Positions 1 to 8,988 of a stretch of 64,000 nucleotides of DNA are shown here, in pieces. This DNA comes from Syntrophotalea carbinolica DSM 2380 (GTDB lineage: Bacteria; Desulfobacterota; Desulfuromonadia; Desulfuromonadales; Syntrophotaleaceae). The translations under genes were made by a program, and so were the position numbers. Every line of letters begins with the position of its first letter. The first letter of the stretch is position 1. The DNA lies in the NCBI RefSeq assembly GCF_000012885.1, contig NC_007498.2, positions 806,001 to 870,000 of the forward strand, written 5' to 3'. The notes under the pieces were generated by a model. The model saw nothing but the letters and a program-made list of their open reading frames with translations. It made no database searches and was not told the DNA's origin.

Positions 1-1
1 G

Positions 2-508
2 GTGCCGGTGGTCAAAAACCAGGGTATCCCCGCTTATGACCCCCGCTCGGTTAAAGGGATCGGCATTACCTATGCGACCTCGACGATGGGCGCGGACCAT
101 ACCTCCGGTTATTCAATCGCTACCAATATCCTCAAGTGCGGCGGGTTCGTCGATCCTTTGAGCAAAGAAGGTCAGGTCGAATTGTCGCGTAACCTGCAGA
201 TCGGCACGGCTTATATCGACAGCACCGGCATGTGCGTATTCGTAGCGTTCCCCATGCTCGACATTCCCGAATGTGCCGAGGCTCTCAACGATATGGTCTC
301 TGCCCGTTACGGTATCGAGCTTGACAACGATGGCGTGGCTGAACTCGGTAAGAAGATTCTCAAACTTGAGCATGAGTTCAACCTGGCCGCCGGCATGAGC
401 AATGCGGATGACCGGTTGCCTGAATTCTTCTCTCTTGAGGAGGTTCCGCCGCATAATGCCATCTGGGATTTCAGCGACGAGGAAATCGACGAATTCTGGA
501 ATTTTTAA
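2..508 (+). CDS. Aldehyde:ferredoxin oxidoreductase, C-terminal part (5' end outside window)
   Basis: The visible 168 residues are the C-terminal end of a tungsten-dependent aldehyde:ferredoxin oxidoreductase (AOR). This cytoplasmic enzyme oxidises aldehydes to carboxylic acids with ferredoxin as acceptor and binds tungsto-bis-pterin. The recognisable block is the stretch GIGITYATSTMGADHTSGYS at about residues 20-39, followed by the helical AOR C-terminal domain and an acidic tail. The GTG at position 2 is an internal codon, not the start. No other part of an AOR operon is visible. Tungstate-uptake genes lie about 13 kb downstream, which fits a need for tungsten. A molybdenum-using relative of the family cannot be excluded from this fragment. 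Confidence 0.88.
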   Translation: MPVVKNQGIPAYDPRSVKGIGITYATSTMGADHTSGYSIATNILKCGGFVDPLSKEGQVELSRNLQIGTAYIDSTGMCVFVAFPMLDIPECAEALNDMVSARYGIELDNDGVAELGKKILKLEHEFNLAAGMSNADDRLPEFFSLEEVPPHNAIWDFSDEEIDEFWNF

Positions 509-511
509 TTA

Positions 512-577
512 GGCGAAAGGGGGCTCTTTCGCCGGGCCGGGGCAAGGGCACCCTTCCGGGTGGGTGTTCTTGCCCTG
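512..577 (+). other. Two hairpins after the AOR gene
   Basis: Directly after the AOR stop there is an 8-bp perfect stem (512-519 with 526-533). A longer hairpin follows, with outer arms GGGCAAG and CTTGCCC between about 540 and 577. Neither is followed by a T-run, so they look like 3'-end stabilising or processing structures ahead of the true terminator at 616-653. Confidence 0.5.
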
Positions 578-615
578 ACTGCTTTAATGCCTCCTGTTCA
601 TGGTTGAGATTTATT

Positions 616-653
616 GCCGTTCGGACCTTTCGGTCCGAGCGGCTTTTTTTTTT
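616..653 (+). terminator. Intrinsic terminator of the AOR transcript
   Basis: A GC-rich stem (616-627 with 632-643) is closed by a short TTTC-type loop and followed by an uninterrupted run of ten T residues. This is a textbook rho-independent terminator and separates the AOR transcript from the tetR operon. Confidence 0.85.
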
Positions 654-702
654 CGGTGTGCGATGTCTCTGCATCGTAAAAGTATCCTTGTGCAAAAAAG
701 AC

Positions 703-731
703 TTGACCCTCATTTAAACGTTTGTTTAATT
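703..731 (+). promoter_or_regulatory. Promoter with overlapping palindromic operator for the tetR-efflux operon
   Basis: A -35-like TTGACC lies at 703-708 and a -10-like TTTAAT at 725-730 (spacer 16). The interval 714-729 is an inverted repeat, TTAAAC-GTTT-GTTTAA, that covers the -10 region. This position is expected for an operator bound by the TetR-type repressor encoded 50 bp downstream, giving autoregulation of the pump operon. The promoter is inferred by eye. Confidence 0.6.
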
Positions 732-776
732 TGATCTGAGTGATGAGGAGATCGTATTAACGCGGAGTGTTGCCCT

Positions 777-1394
777 ATGGATCATGCCGATACTAAAAAG
801 AAAATTCTGGACTGCGCCGAAGCGCTTTTTGCGCCACACGGTTTTCGCGGCACCTCGTTGCGCCGCATAACCTCTGCTGCCGGGGTGAATCTGGCAGCGG
901 TGCATTACCATTTCGGATCCAAAGATGGTCTCATCGAGGCGGTGTTCAAACGTCGCATGGAGCCCCTGAATGCCGAACGCATAAAGGCTCTGCACGAATT
1001 GCGCAACCGTGCCGGTTACGGTGTGGAACAGGTGGTGCGCGCTTTCGTGGAGCCGACCGTGCGGTTTTCAGAACAGGATCAGGGCAGTCGCAATTTCGTG
1101 GCTCTGATTGGCAGGGCCCTGATCGAGCCGGATGAGGGCCTGAGGCAGATGTTTTACCGTCTGGTAGCTCCGTTGTTTCGGTTGTTGCTCGATATGCTGT
1201 GCGAAGCGCTGCCGCGTTTGGAGCGTGATCAGCTGTTCTGGCGATTGAATTTTGCTCTCGGATCCCTGGCGCGCTATCTGTGTCTGGCCGGACAGTTACC
1301 CGCGGTGGCCGAGGCCATGGAACTTGAAAACCCTGCATTGCCGCCGAGTGATTGGCTGGTCGATTTTATCGTTCACGGGATCGAGGCGCCATGA
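777..1394 (+). CDS. TetR/AcrR-family transcriptional regulator
   Basis: A 205-residue one-domain repressor of the TetR family. The N-terminal helix-turn-helix lies at about residues 25-47, with the typical GVNLAAVHYHFGSKDGL recognition-helix region. The rest is an all-helical ligand-binding and dimerisation domain resembling the CerR/DUF1956 group. It starts the operon; its stop overlaps the ATG of the next gene (ATGA), so it is translationally coupled to an outer-membrane factor, an adaptor and an RND pump. That context predicts a drug- or solvent-sensing repressor of its own operon. The ligand cannot be told from sequence. Confidence 0.92.
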   Translation: MDHADTKKKILDCAEALFAPHGFRGTSLRRITSAAGVNLAAVHYHFGSKDGLIEAVFKRRMEPLNAERIKALHELRNRAGYGVEQVVRAFVEPTVRFSEQDQGSRNFVALIGRALIEPDEGLRQMFYRLVAPLFRLLLDMLCEALPRLERDQLFWRLNFALGSLARYLCLAGQLPAVAEAMELENPALPPSDWLVDFIVHGIEAP

Positions 1395-2827
1395 GAAGTT
1401 TTTGGGGTATTGCCTTTCTGTTGGTGTTGGTCGGGTGTTCCGTACATCGTCCCGTTCCTGTGGAACTTCCGGTGCCGGTTCCGGATCGTTATCTCGAATC
1501 AACGGCCGCACCTGGCGAACCGGTTGCGCAACCCTGGTGGCATATTTTCGAGGATCCCGCCCTTGATCGCCTGATGCTGCAGGCTTTCGGCGCCAATCTT
1601 GAGCTGGATCAGGTTCTTGCCCGTTGGCAGCAGGCCGAGGCGGCGGTGCGGTCGGTCGAGTCGGCCCGCCGGCCGAGTTTAGGTTTGGATGGGCAGGCGG
1701 GGCGTCAGCGACAGATGACCTTTTTGGGGCCCGTTACGGCAGATCATTACAGTTTGTCGGTGGTGGCGGGTTTTGAACTCGACGTGTGGCGTAAGCTGGC
1801 ATCCCGATCCGAAGCGGCCAGGCGCGAACAAGCGGCGGCCGCAGCCGATGTGGAAGCGATTTGTCTGTCTTTGTCGGCGCGGTTGGCGGATCTTTATTAC
1901 ACGGCAGTCGAGCAGCGCGCCCAGCACGCTTTGCTCGAAAACACCATTGTTTCCTACCTCGATATCCTTGAACGCGTGGAGCGGCGTTATCGCGCCGGTA
2001 TCGCGCCGGCCCTGGAGGTCTATCAGGCACGCCAGAATCTGGCCGCAGCCCGTGCGCGCCTGCCCCAGGTGGAGGCCCGACTGGCCGCTGCCGAACATGG
2101 CTTGGCCGTGTTGTTGGGGCGCTACCCCCAAGGTGGCCTTGCCGGGCAACTGGCTGTTTTGCCCGCTCCGGCAAAGAATTATCCCCTGGGGGTGCCTTCG
2201 CAGTTGTTGAACCGCAGACCCGATGTCAAAGCCGCCTTGTTGCGGGTCAAGTCTGCCGACAATCGGGTAGCGGAGGCTATTGCCGAACGTTTTCCCGCTT
2301 TCAACCTGGCGGGTGGCTACGGTGGCGGTGCCGATACGCCGCGACAGGTATTCGCTTCGCCGAATATTTTCTGGAATCTGCTGGTCAATCTCACCCAACC
2401 TATCCTGGACGGCGGTCGTCGTCGTGCGGAAGTCGACCGCAGGCAGGCGCTGTTCAAGGAATTGCTGGCCAGCTATCAGACACGTGTGCTCGAGGCCTTT
2501 CGCGAGGTCGAGGATGCGCTGGCCGCAGAACGCGCAAGCCGGGAACAGGTTGCCCAACTGCAGGCACGCAGAGCATCGACCTCGGCCGCTCTGCGTCTGG
2601 CGACAGACCGCTATACGTTGGGGGTTTCTGAGTATCTGCAGGTGCTTACGGCCCAGGTTCTTCATCTGGAAACGGAAAGCGGCCTGCTTTCGGCCCGCCG
2701 TCAACAGGTCGCCGATCGCATTTCGCTTGCACGTGCCCTTGGCGGTCACTGGATGCTGCAACAGTGCCGGCAATCCCGTAACGATTCGGTAATTTTCCCG
2801 ACTGAGGATAGTGATCATGACAAGTAA
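1391..2827 (+). CDS. Outer-membrane efflux lipoprotein (NodT/TolC-type OMF)
   Basis: A 478-residue outer-membrane factor of a tripartite efflux pump. The start at 1391 is preferred over an upstream in-frame start because it overlaps the tetR stop and yields a clean lipoprotein signal peptide with lipobox LVGC (Cys16). The body has the duplicated OEP domain architecture with long coiled-coil helices, including conserved segments such as LLNRRPDVKAA and NLTQPILDGG. It should form a trimeric channel through the outer membrane docking with the adaptor encoded next. It ends 10 bp inside the following gene. Confidence 0.9.
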   Translation: MRSFWGIAFLLVLVGCSVHRPVPVELPVPVPDRYLESTAAPGEPVAQPWWHIFEDPALDRLMLQAFGANLELDQVLARWQQAEAAVRSVESARRPSLGLDGQAGRQRQMTFLGPVTADHYSLSVVAGFELDVWRKLASRSEAARREQAAAAADVEAICLSLSARLADLYYTAVEQRAQHALLENTIVSYLDILERVERRYRAGIAPALEVYQARQNLAAARARLPQVEARLAAAEHGLAVLLGRYPQGGLAGQLAVLPAPAKNYPLGVPSQLLNRRPDVKAALLRVKSADNRVAEAIAERFPAFNLAGGYGGGADTPRQVFASPNIFWNLLVNLTQPILDGGRRRAEVDRRQALFKELLASYQTRVLEAFREVEDALAAERASREQVAQLQARRASTSAALRLATDRYTLGVSEYLQVLTAQVLHLETESGLLSARRQQVADRISLARALGGHWMLQQCRQSRNDSVIFPTEDSDHDK

Positions 2828-3998
2828 ATCCTGGATACGTATCGCTGCGCCTGTTGTCATTTTGCTGGCCGGCGCGCTCGTCATGGCCCTGTTGATACAT
2901 CTGCGCAAGGCGCCGCCGCGTGAGCCCAGACAAGACCGGGGCACACTGGTCGATGTGATGGTTGTGAGGTCGCAGAATGTCACGATTCAGGTGGCGGCAA
3001 CCGGTACCGTACAACCCCGTCGCGAGGCTCGTATCACTCCTCAGGTCGGTGGCAAGGTGGTCTGGATGGATCCGCGTTTTATTGCCGGCGGATTTTTTGC
3101 CGAAGGCGAGGAACTGTTTCGAATCGAGGCCATCGACTATCAGTTGGCCCTGGAACAGGCCCAGGCGAATCATTCCCGCGCCGAACTGGATTTGGCCACC
3201 GTTACCAGCCAGGCCCGCATTGCCCGTCAGGAATGGCAGCGTCTGGTGTCGGAGCGGGATCAGCCACCCAACCCCCTGGTGGTCTATGAGCCGCAGATGA
3301 AGAATGCCCGTGCCGCGCTGGCTGCATCCGCAGCCGGGGTGCGCAAGGCCCGGCTCGACCTGGCCCGCACCGTGGTGCGCGCCCCGTTTAACTGCCTGGT
3401 GCGTAACGAGCAGGTCGATATCGGCCAGTATCTGAGCGCCGGTGTGACGGTGGGGCAGGTATTCGGCACGGATCAGACGGAGATTGTGGTTCCCCTGCCT
3501 CTGGAGGAGTTGGGCTGGTTGCAGGTGCCGCGTTCCGGTGGATTGCCCGGCTCCAGGGCCCATGTCGGCCTATCCGCAGGAGGCCGCCACTTTAACTGGC
3601 AGGGCCGGGTGGTGCGTTCCCTCGGCGAGGTCGATGCACGGGGGCGCATGGCCCGTCTGGTGGTGGCGGTGGACGACCCCTATTCTCTGCAACGTCAAAG
3701 GGCGGATGACAGGCCGCCTTTGAGCCCCGGCCTGTTTGTGGATCTGCGTCTCGAAGGGCGTTCGCTCGAGGGGGTGGTGGCGGTGCCCCGCGAGGCGCTG
3801 CATGAAGGCGATACGGTGTGGCTGGCCGGCGACGATGATCTGTTGCATTTGCGTAAGGTCGAAGTGGTGCGCCGCGAGCGACAGCGGGTGTTGGTTGCCG
3901 AGGGCCTTGAAGATGGCGACAGGGTGGTTCTGACGTTACTCAGCGGTATCGCCGAAGGGCTCAAATTGCGCATCGCGCCATCCAGGGTAGAGCCATGA
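2817..3998 (+). CDS. RND efflux periplasmic adaptor (membrane fusion protein)
   Basis: A 393-residue HlyD/AcrA-type adaptor that links the inner-membrane pump to the outer-membrane channel. It has one N-terminal membrane anchor at about residues 7-28, then the barrel-sandwich hybrid half (VAATGTVQPRREARITPQVG). A helical hairpin, the second lipoyl half, a beta-barrel and a membrane-proximal domain follow. The ATG at 2817 is chosen; a GTG two codons upstream is also in frame. It overlaps the preceding gene by 11 bp and the following pump gene by 4 bp (ATGA), so the three are one translational unit. Confidence 0.9.
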   Translation: MTSKSWIRIAAPVVILLAGALVMALLIHLRKAPPREPRQDRGTLVDVMVVRSQNVTIQVAATGTVQPRREARITPQVGGKVVWMDPRFIAGGFFAEGEELFRIEAIDYQLALEQAQANHSRAELDLATVTSQARIARQEWQRLVSERDQPPNPLVVYEPQMKNARAALAASAAGVRKARLDLARTVVRAPFNCLVRNEQVDIGQYLSAGVTVGQVFGTDQTEIVVPLPLEELGWLQVPRSGGLPGSRAHVGLSAGGRHFNWQGRVVRSLGEVDARGRMARLVVAVDDPYSLQRQRADDRPPLSPGLFVDLRLEGRSLEGVVAVPREALHEGDTVWLAGDDDLLHLRKVEVVRRERQRVLVAEGLEDGDRVVLTLLSGIAEGLKLRIAPSRVEP

Positions 3999-6900
3999 AA
4001 CAGGCTATTCGCTGGATGACGGAAAACCATGTGGCCGCCAATCTGCTGATGCTGGTGTTTGTGGTCGGCGGACTGATCATCGGGCTGACGGTACAGCAGG
4101 AAGTGTTTCCCGAGGTGGCTCTGGACAAGGTGCAGGTTTCGGTTTCCTACCCGGGCGCCGGTCCCGAAGAAATCGAGGACGGCATCCTGCTCAAAATCGA
4201 GGATAATCTCACCGGTGTGGACGGAATCCGGCGGCTACGTTCGCAGGCCCTGGAAGGGTTTGGCACGGTGACCGCGGAGTTGCGCACCGGCAGCGATGCC
4301 GATGTCGTATTGCAGGATATCAAGACCGAGGTCGATCGCATTATCTCTTTTCCGGAGCAAGCCGAAAAACCCATCGTTACCAAGCTGCTGAACCGCCGCC
4401 AGGTGGTGTCGGTGATGGTCTACGGGGAGCTGCCGGAACGCAGCCTGCGCGAACTGGCCGAGCAGGTGCAGAACGACCTGCTGTTGTTGCCCGATATCAC
4501 CCAGGTCGATCTTGCCGGCGTGCGCCCCTACGAAATTTCGGTGGAGATCCCCGAGGCCAATCTCCGACGCTACAACCTGACCCTGGACCAGGTGGCGCAG
4601 CGCATCCGTCAAGCCTCTCGCGATATTCCCGGCGGTACCATAAAAACCCGCGGCGGTGAGATCCTGGTGCGCACCAAGGAGCGTCGCTACACCGGCCCGG
4701 AGTACGAGCCGATCACCATCCTGACGGCGGCAGACGGCACCGAAGTCCGCCTGGGAGATATCGCCACGGTGCGCGATACTTTTCGTGAAACGGACGAGGA
4801 GTTGCTGTTTGACGGATGGCCTGCAGCCATGGTGCAGGTGTTTCGGGTCGGAGATCAGAAACCGACGGATATTTCGGAAACTGTCCGTCATTACGTGCAG
4901 CGCAAACAGCAGGAGCTGCCGGCCGCGGTGCGTCTGGCGATCTGGAACGATGATTCGGAAATCTTCCAGAGCCGCATGAATCTGTTGAAGAAAAACGCCT
5001 GTTTCGGACTACTGCTGGTGCTGATCGTCCTCGGTCTGTTTCTGGAGGTCCGTCTGGCGCTGTGGGTGATGCTCGGGGTGCCCATCTCGTTTCTGGGATC
5101 GCTCTTTTTTATGCCGGCGGTCGGGGCTTCAATCAACATGATTTCCATGTTCGCCTTTATTATGGCCCTGGGCATTCTGGTGGACGATGCCATAGTCGTC
5201 GGCGAAAATGTCTTCGAGCATCGCCAGCGCGGCAAACCCTACCTGAAGGCCGCCATGGACGGCGCGATGGAAGTATCGGTCCCGATCATTTTCGCCATAT
5301 TGACGTCGGTAGCGGCTTTTTCTCCTCTGCTGTTCATTTCCGGCACCATGGGTAAATTTATCCGGGCCATCCCTTCGGTGGTCATTCTGCTGTTCCTGGT
5401 GTCGCTGGTGGAATCGCTGTTCGTGCTGCCGGCGCACCTGGCCATCGGCCAGCCGCGTGCCGTGCAGGGGCGGATATTGACCGCCATCGAGGGGGTACGT
5501 AAAAAATTCGGACATCGACTGCAGCGGTTTATCGATGGTCCCTACGGTCGGACATTGCGCCTGGCCCTGCATTATCGCTATGCCACGGTCGCCAGTGCGC
5601 TGGCGGTGTTGATGCTATGCCTGGGGCTGGTTGGCGGCGGCATCATCAAGTTCCGCTTCATGCCGAAGGTGGAAGGGGACATCATCCTGGTCAATCTGGA
5701 GATGGCTCCCGGCACGCCGGTCTCCCGCACCCGGGAGGTGGCGCAGACGATCCTGGCCCACGGGCGCGAGGCTATCGCGGTTTTCGATCGGCAACTGCCC
5801 GAGGGAGAGACCATCCTGCGAAACATGTATTCCCTGGTCGGCAGCAGTCTCAACACCGGCGGGCCGGAAGGCGAATCGACCACCGGCGGATCGCACTTGT
5901 CGACCATCGCCGTGTTTCTGACGCCGAGCGAACAGCGCGATATCGGTGCGGCGCAGGTGGCCACCGCGTGGCGTGAACGGGTCGGTGAAGTGCCCGGTGC
6001 GGAATCGCTGGTTTTCACCACCGACCTGGTGCAGCTCGGCGCCAATATCGACATTCAGCTGGCCCATGAAAGTTTCGACGTGTTGCAGCAGGTTTCCGAA
6101 CAGGTCAAGGTGTTGCTGGCCGAGTACCCGGGGGTCGAGGATATCGTCAGCAATTACGTACGCGGCAAGCGCGAGTTGAAAATACGGCTCAAGCCGGAGG
6201 CGCGTACCCTGGGCATCACCGAGACCGATCTCGGCAATCAGTTGCGGGCTGCTTTTTACGGTGCGGAGGCCTTGCGCCTGCAGCGCGGGCGCAATGAGGT
6301 GCGGGTCATGGTGCGCTATCCGGAAGCCGACCGGCAGCACCTGGCGGATCTGGAGAATCTGCGGGTGCGCACCGCCGATGGCGGTGAGGTGCCTTTGATG
6401 CGCGCTGCCGAGGTCGCCGGCGGGCATGGTTTCAGCAGTATCAATCGCACAGATCGCAAGCGGGTGATCAATGTCTCGGCGAATGTGGACAGCCAACGGG
6501 GCAACGCCGAGGAAATCCGTCGGCACCTGCAGCAAACCGCATTGCCGGCCCTCATGGCCCAATACCCCGGTCTGAGTTACGATATGGAGGGCGAGGCGCG
6601 CGAACTTAACGAGGTCAAAGGCAGCATGGGGCGCGGCTATGTACTGGCGCTGTTCGGCATCTTTGCCCTGCTGGCCATCCCGTTTCGCTCTTACAGCCAG
6701 CCGCTATTGATCATGGTCGCCATCCCCTTCGGGATTGTCGGCGCCGTATTCGGCCATGTGTTGATGGGCTACAACCTGAGCATCATGAGTGTCTTCGGCA
6801 TCGTTGCTCTGTCCGGGGTGGTGGTCAACGATTCCTTGCTGCTCATCGACTACGTGAATGTGCGCAGGCGTAAAGGCGATACCCTTCAGGCGGCTCTTCT

Positions 6901-7153
6901 CGAGGCCGGTCGGCGACGTTTTCGGCCGATTCTGCTGACCTCGCTGACCACCTTTTTCGGTCTCATGCCGATGATTCTGGAAACCAGCATGCAGGCCAAG
7001 TTCCTCATCCCCATGGCCATCAGCCTCGGTTTCGGCATCATGTTCGCTACCGGCATCACGCTGCTGCTGATCCCGGCCTTGTACCTGGTGCTGGAGGATA
7101 TCCGGCGCCTGCTGGGCCTGCGTCCGGATCATGCCAATCACCGGTTGTCGTGA
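3995..7153 (+). CDS. RND-family efflux permease (AcrB-like)
   Basis: A 1052-residue inner-membrane proton-driven pump, full length for the HAE-type RND family. Twelve transmembrane segments are expected: TM1 near residue 15-32, a large periplasmic porter domain, TM2-7, a second periplasmic domain, then TM8-12. The proton-relay acidic pair in TM4 is present in LGILVDDAIVVGENV (about residues 390-404). The segments GVVVNDSLLLIDYVN and RFRPILLTSLTTFFGL are typical. It closes the tetR-OMF-adaptor-RND operon. The substrate is unknown; a drug or solvent pump is more likely than a metal pump, because no metal-binding signature stands out. Confidence 0.93.
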   Translation: MKQAIRWMTENHVAANLLMLVFVVGGLIIGLTVQQEVFPEVALDKVQVSVSYPGAGPEEIEDGILLKIEDNLTGVDGIRRLRSQALEGFGTVTAELRTGSDADVVLQDIKTEVDRIISFPEQAEKPIVTKLLNRRQVVSVMVYGELPERSLRELAEQVQNDLLLLPDITQVDLAGVRPYEISVEIPEANLRRYNLTLDQVAQRIRQASRDIPGGTIKTRGGEILVRTKERRYTGPEYEPITILTAADGTEVRLGDIATVRDTFRETDEELLFDGWPAAMVQVFRVGDQKPTDISETVRHYVQRKQQELPAAVRLAIWNDDSEIFQSRMNLLKKNACFGLLLVLIVLGLFLEVRLALWVMLGVPISFLGSLFFMPAVGASINMISMFAFIMALGILVDDAIVVGENVFEHRQRGKPYLKAAMDGAMEVSVPIIFAILTSVAAFSPLLFISGTMGKFIRAIPSVVILLFLVSLVESLFVLPAHLAIGQPRAVQGRILTAIEGVRKKFGHRLQRFIDGPYGRTLRLALHYRYATVASALAVLMLCLGLVGGGIIKFRFMPKVEGDIILVNLEMAPGTPVSRTREVAQTILAHGREAIAVFDRQLPEGETILRNMYSLVGSSLNTGGPEGESTTGGSHLSTIAVFLTPSEQRDIGAAQVATAWRERVGEVPGAESLVFTTDLVQLGANIDIQLAHESFDVLQQVSEQVKVLLAEYPGVEDIVSNYVRGKRELKIRLKPEARTLGITETDLGNQLRAAFYGAEALRLQRGRNEVRVMVRYPEADRQHLADLENLRVRTADGGEVPLMRAAEVAGGHGFSSINRTDRKRVINVSANVDSQRGNAEEIRRHLQQTALPALMAQYPGLSYDMEGEARELNEVKGSMGRGYVLALFGIFALLAIPFRSYSQPLLIMVAIPFGIVGAVFGHVLMGYNLSIMSVFGIVALSGVVVNDSLLLIDYVNVRRRKGDTLQAALLEAGRRRFRPILLTSLTTFFGLMPMILETSMQAKFLIPMAISLGFGIMFATGITLLLIPALYLVLEDIRRLLGLRPDHANHRLS

Positions 7154-7193
7154 TGTGTCTATTGCCGCTCGCTGAGGCAGGTGCGGGCGAAGA

Positions 7194-7229
7194 TGGACTG
7201 TATGGACGATGTGGACGGCATGGACACCG
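7194..7229 (+). repeat. Four-unit 9-bp tandem array (TGGACNNNN)
   Basis: TGGAC occurs at 7194, 7203, 7212 and 7221, an exact 9-bp period with four variable bases per unit. The array lies about 30 bp before the start of the four-helix-bundle gene. An array of the same unit in inverted orientation lies inside that gene at 7690-7725. Confidence 0.85.
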
Positions 7230-7258
7230 TGAAAAGCGTTAACTAAGGGAGCGTTTTT

Positions 7259-7882
7259 ATGGCCGATGGTGAGGGATTGATCCCCAGACATGGCGGGTAT
7301 CGCAACCTGAAAAGCTTTCAGATCGCGCAGCTGATCTATGATGTGACGGTGCGGTTTTGTAACCGCTATATCGACAAGCGCAGCCGCACTCATGACCAGA
7401 TGGTCCAGGCGGCGCGCAGCGGCGTACAGAATATCGCCGAAGGGAGCCAAGCTTCGGCCACCTCCAAAAAATTCGAATTGAAACTGACCCAGGTAGCGCG
7501 GGCCAGTCTCGAAGAGTTGCGGCTCGACTACGAAGATTTTTTGCGGCAGCGGGGACTCACCCTCTGGGAGAGGGAGGATCCGCGTCGTAAGTCCCTGATC
7601 ACGCGGAGGTGCGCCTCCGCCGAGGAAGTGGCGACCTGGGTTGGCGAGCTCAGGAATGGACATCATGGAGGGGGAGGACAAAAAAATCTGTCCACAGAGT
7701 CCATGCCGTCCACTAAGTCCACCTATCAAGAGATCTCCGCCAATGCCGCTCTGACTCTCATCGCCGTGGCCTGCTCCCTGCTCGATCGGCAGGTGGCCGC
7801 ACAGGCCGCGGCCTTTGAACGGGAAGGCGGCTTTACCGAGCGACTGTACCGTGTCCGCAGCCGGAAAAGGCAGCGTTCATGA
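7259..7882 (+). CDS. Four-helix-bundle protein (S23/IVP-like) with suffix domain
   Basis: A 207-residue protein whose first about 110 residues match the four-helix-bundle family named after proteins encoded in 23S rRNA intervening sequences (YRNLKSFQIAQLIYD, then AARSGVQNIAEGSQ). The C-terminal part resembles the 'four helix bundle suffix' domain. No enzymatic function is known for the family; relatives include the accessory protein Avd of diversity-generating retroelements, but no reverse transcriptase is nearby. A good ribosome-binding site (AAGGGAG) precedes the ATG. Helices three and four are separated by a low-complexity Ser/Thr stretch encoded by a 9-bp tandem array. The gene stands alone, 105 bp after the RND operon. 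Confidence 0.8.
   Translation: MADGEGLIPRHGGYRNLKSFQIAQLIYDVTVRFCNRYIDKRSRTHDQMVQAARSGVQNIAEGSQASATSKKFELKLTQVARASLEELRLDYEDFLRQRGLTLWEREDPRRKSLITRRCASAEEVATWVGELRNGHHGGGGQKNLSTESMPSTKSTYQEISANAALTLIAVACSLLDRQVAAQAAAFEREGGFTERLYRVRSRKRQRS
7690..7725 (+). repeat. In-frame 9-bp array (GTCCANNNN), inverted copy of the upstream array
   Basis: GTCCA occurs at 7690, 7699, 7708 and 7717, again with exact 9-bp spacing. Because 9 bp is three codons, the array reads as a Ser-Thr-x-like peptide repeat (STE, SMP, STK, STY). The 15 bases at 7699-7713 are the perfect reverse complement of 7211-7225. Confidence 0.85.
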
Positions 7883-8054
7883 CAGGGTTTGAAACGCTGG
7901 CATAGGCCGGCCCCCGCTTTCAGATATGTCGCATGAAGAAGTGCCTGAGCATGCCGATCCCCCCGTCAGATATCAGAACGATCGGTGTGCGGCTTGCATT
8001 ACGCGCCGAAATACCGTAAAAAAGCCTATCAATCATGTCCGGAGGAAAGCTGCC

Positions 8055-8834
8055 TTGCCTATTGTCGAAGATCGCCTGTTTCGCAAAATTAAAAAACTGA
8101 CGGGAAAAGCCATCGGTGATTTCAATCTTATCGAAGAGGGGGACCGTATCGCCGTGGCGGTTTCGGGAGGTAAGGATTCCTGGACTTTGCTGCATATTCT
8201 CGACAGTTTACGGCGGCGGGCGCCGATTCGTTACGAGTTGATCGCGGTCAATGTCGATCCCGGCTTTCCCGGTTACCGCACCGATATTATGGAGGCGCAT
8301 CTTAGAGAGTACGGCTTTGCCAACCGCATGGAACGTACCGATTGTGCGACCATTATCAAAGAAAAACTGCGTCCCGGATCTTCTTTTTGTGCCTTTTGCG
8401 CCCGTCTTCGCCGGGGGGTGCTGTACTCCGTCGCCACTGAACTGGGGTGCAATAAGCTGGCCCTGGGACACCATCTGGATGATTTTGTGGAAACGCTGTT
8501 GCTCAATCAGTTCTACGTGGGGACTCTGGCCGCCATGAGTCCCAAGCTGTTGGCCGACAACGGCCAGCATACCGTGATTCGGCCCATGGTTTATGTGGAA
8601 GAAAGCGATGTTGCGGCTTTTGCCGAAGCCAACGGACTACCGGCCATCCCCTGCGGGTGTCCCGAGGAAACCCGCTCCGATCAGAACCGGCAGCGCATGA
8701 AACGGCTGGTCAGTCAATTAGCCGAAGATATCCCCCATCTGCGCAGCAGCCTTATCGGTGCGCTGGGTAATGTCCAGCCGCGACATCTGCTCGATGCCAG
8801 TCTCAAGGATTTCGGTACCGCCGCAGCCGACTGA
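8055..8834 (+). CDS. ttcA: TtcA-family tRNA 2-thiocytidine biosynthesis protein
   Basis: A 259-residue PP-loop ATPase that thiolates cytidine 32 of tRNA using an iron-sulfur cluster. The PP-loop SGGKDS is at residues 37-42, a CAFC motif at 112-115, and a further Cys pair (CGC) at 200-202; TtcA enzymes use three such cysteines for a [4Fe-4S] cluster. The chosen start is TTG 8055, nine bases after a GGAGG at 8041-8045. An ATG at 7926 is in frame but would add 43 residues unlike the family. No partner gene is adjacent. Related TtuA/TtcA-like thiolases are an alternative for exact tRNA position. Confidence 0.82.
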   Translation: MPIVEDRLFRKIKKLTGKAIGDFNLIEEGDRIAVAVSGGKDSWTLLHILDSLRRRAPIRYELIAVNVDPGFPGYRTDIMEAHLREYGFANRMERTDCATIIKEKLRPGSSFCAFCARLRRGVLYSVATELGCNKLALGHHLDDFVETLLLNQFYVGTLAAMSPKLLADNGQHTVIRPMVYVEESDVAAFAEANGLPAIPCGCPEETRSDQNRQRMKRLVSQLAEDIPHLRSSLIGALGNVQPRHLLDASLKDFGTAAAD

Positions 8835-8988
8835 CGGTTGCCGCAGATTGCGGTAGAATATGGTAGCGGCAGGATATGAGGCTGGGCCAATGCGTTGTTG
8901 TTTTTCATTCGACTTCAGGAACAAGTAAATAACGGTTCGGCCGTTTTTATGGTTTTTATATAGATTCCCGGTCTGCAAGGCGTAACCT

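Noticed and set aside
1679-2983. Long open frame on the minus strand (about 430 codons) across the OMF gene
   Set aside because: It is antisense to a well-supported efflux gene, has no recognisable domain, and reflects codon bias of the plus-strand gene. The same holds for other long antisense frames across tuf, rpoB, rpoC and fusA.
7926-8054. N-terminal extension of the TtcA frame from ATG 7926
   Set aside because: The extra 43 residues look unlike the family, and a GGAGG element supports TTG 8055. It remains possible but less likely.
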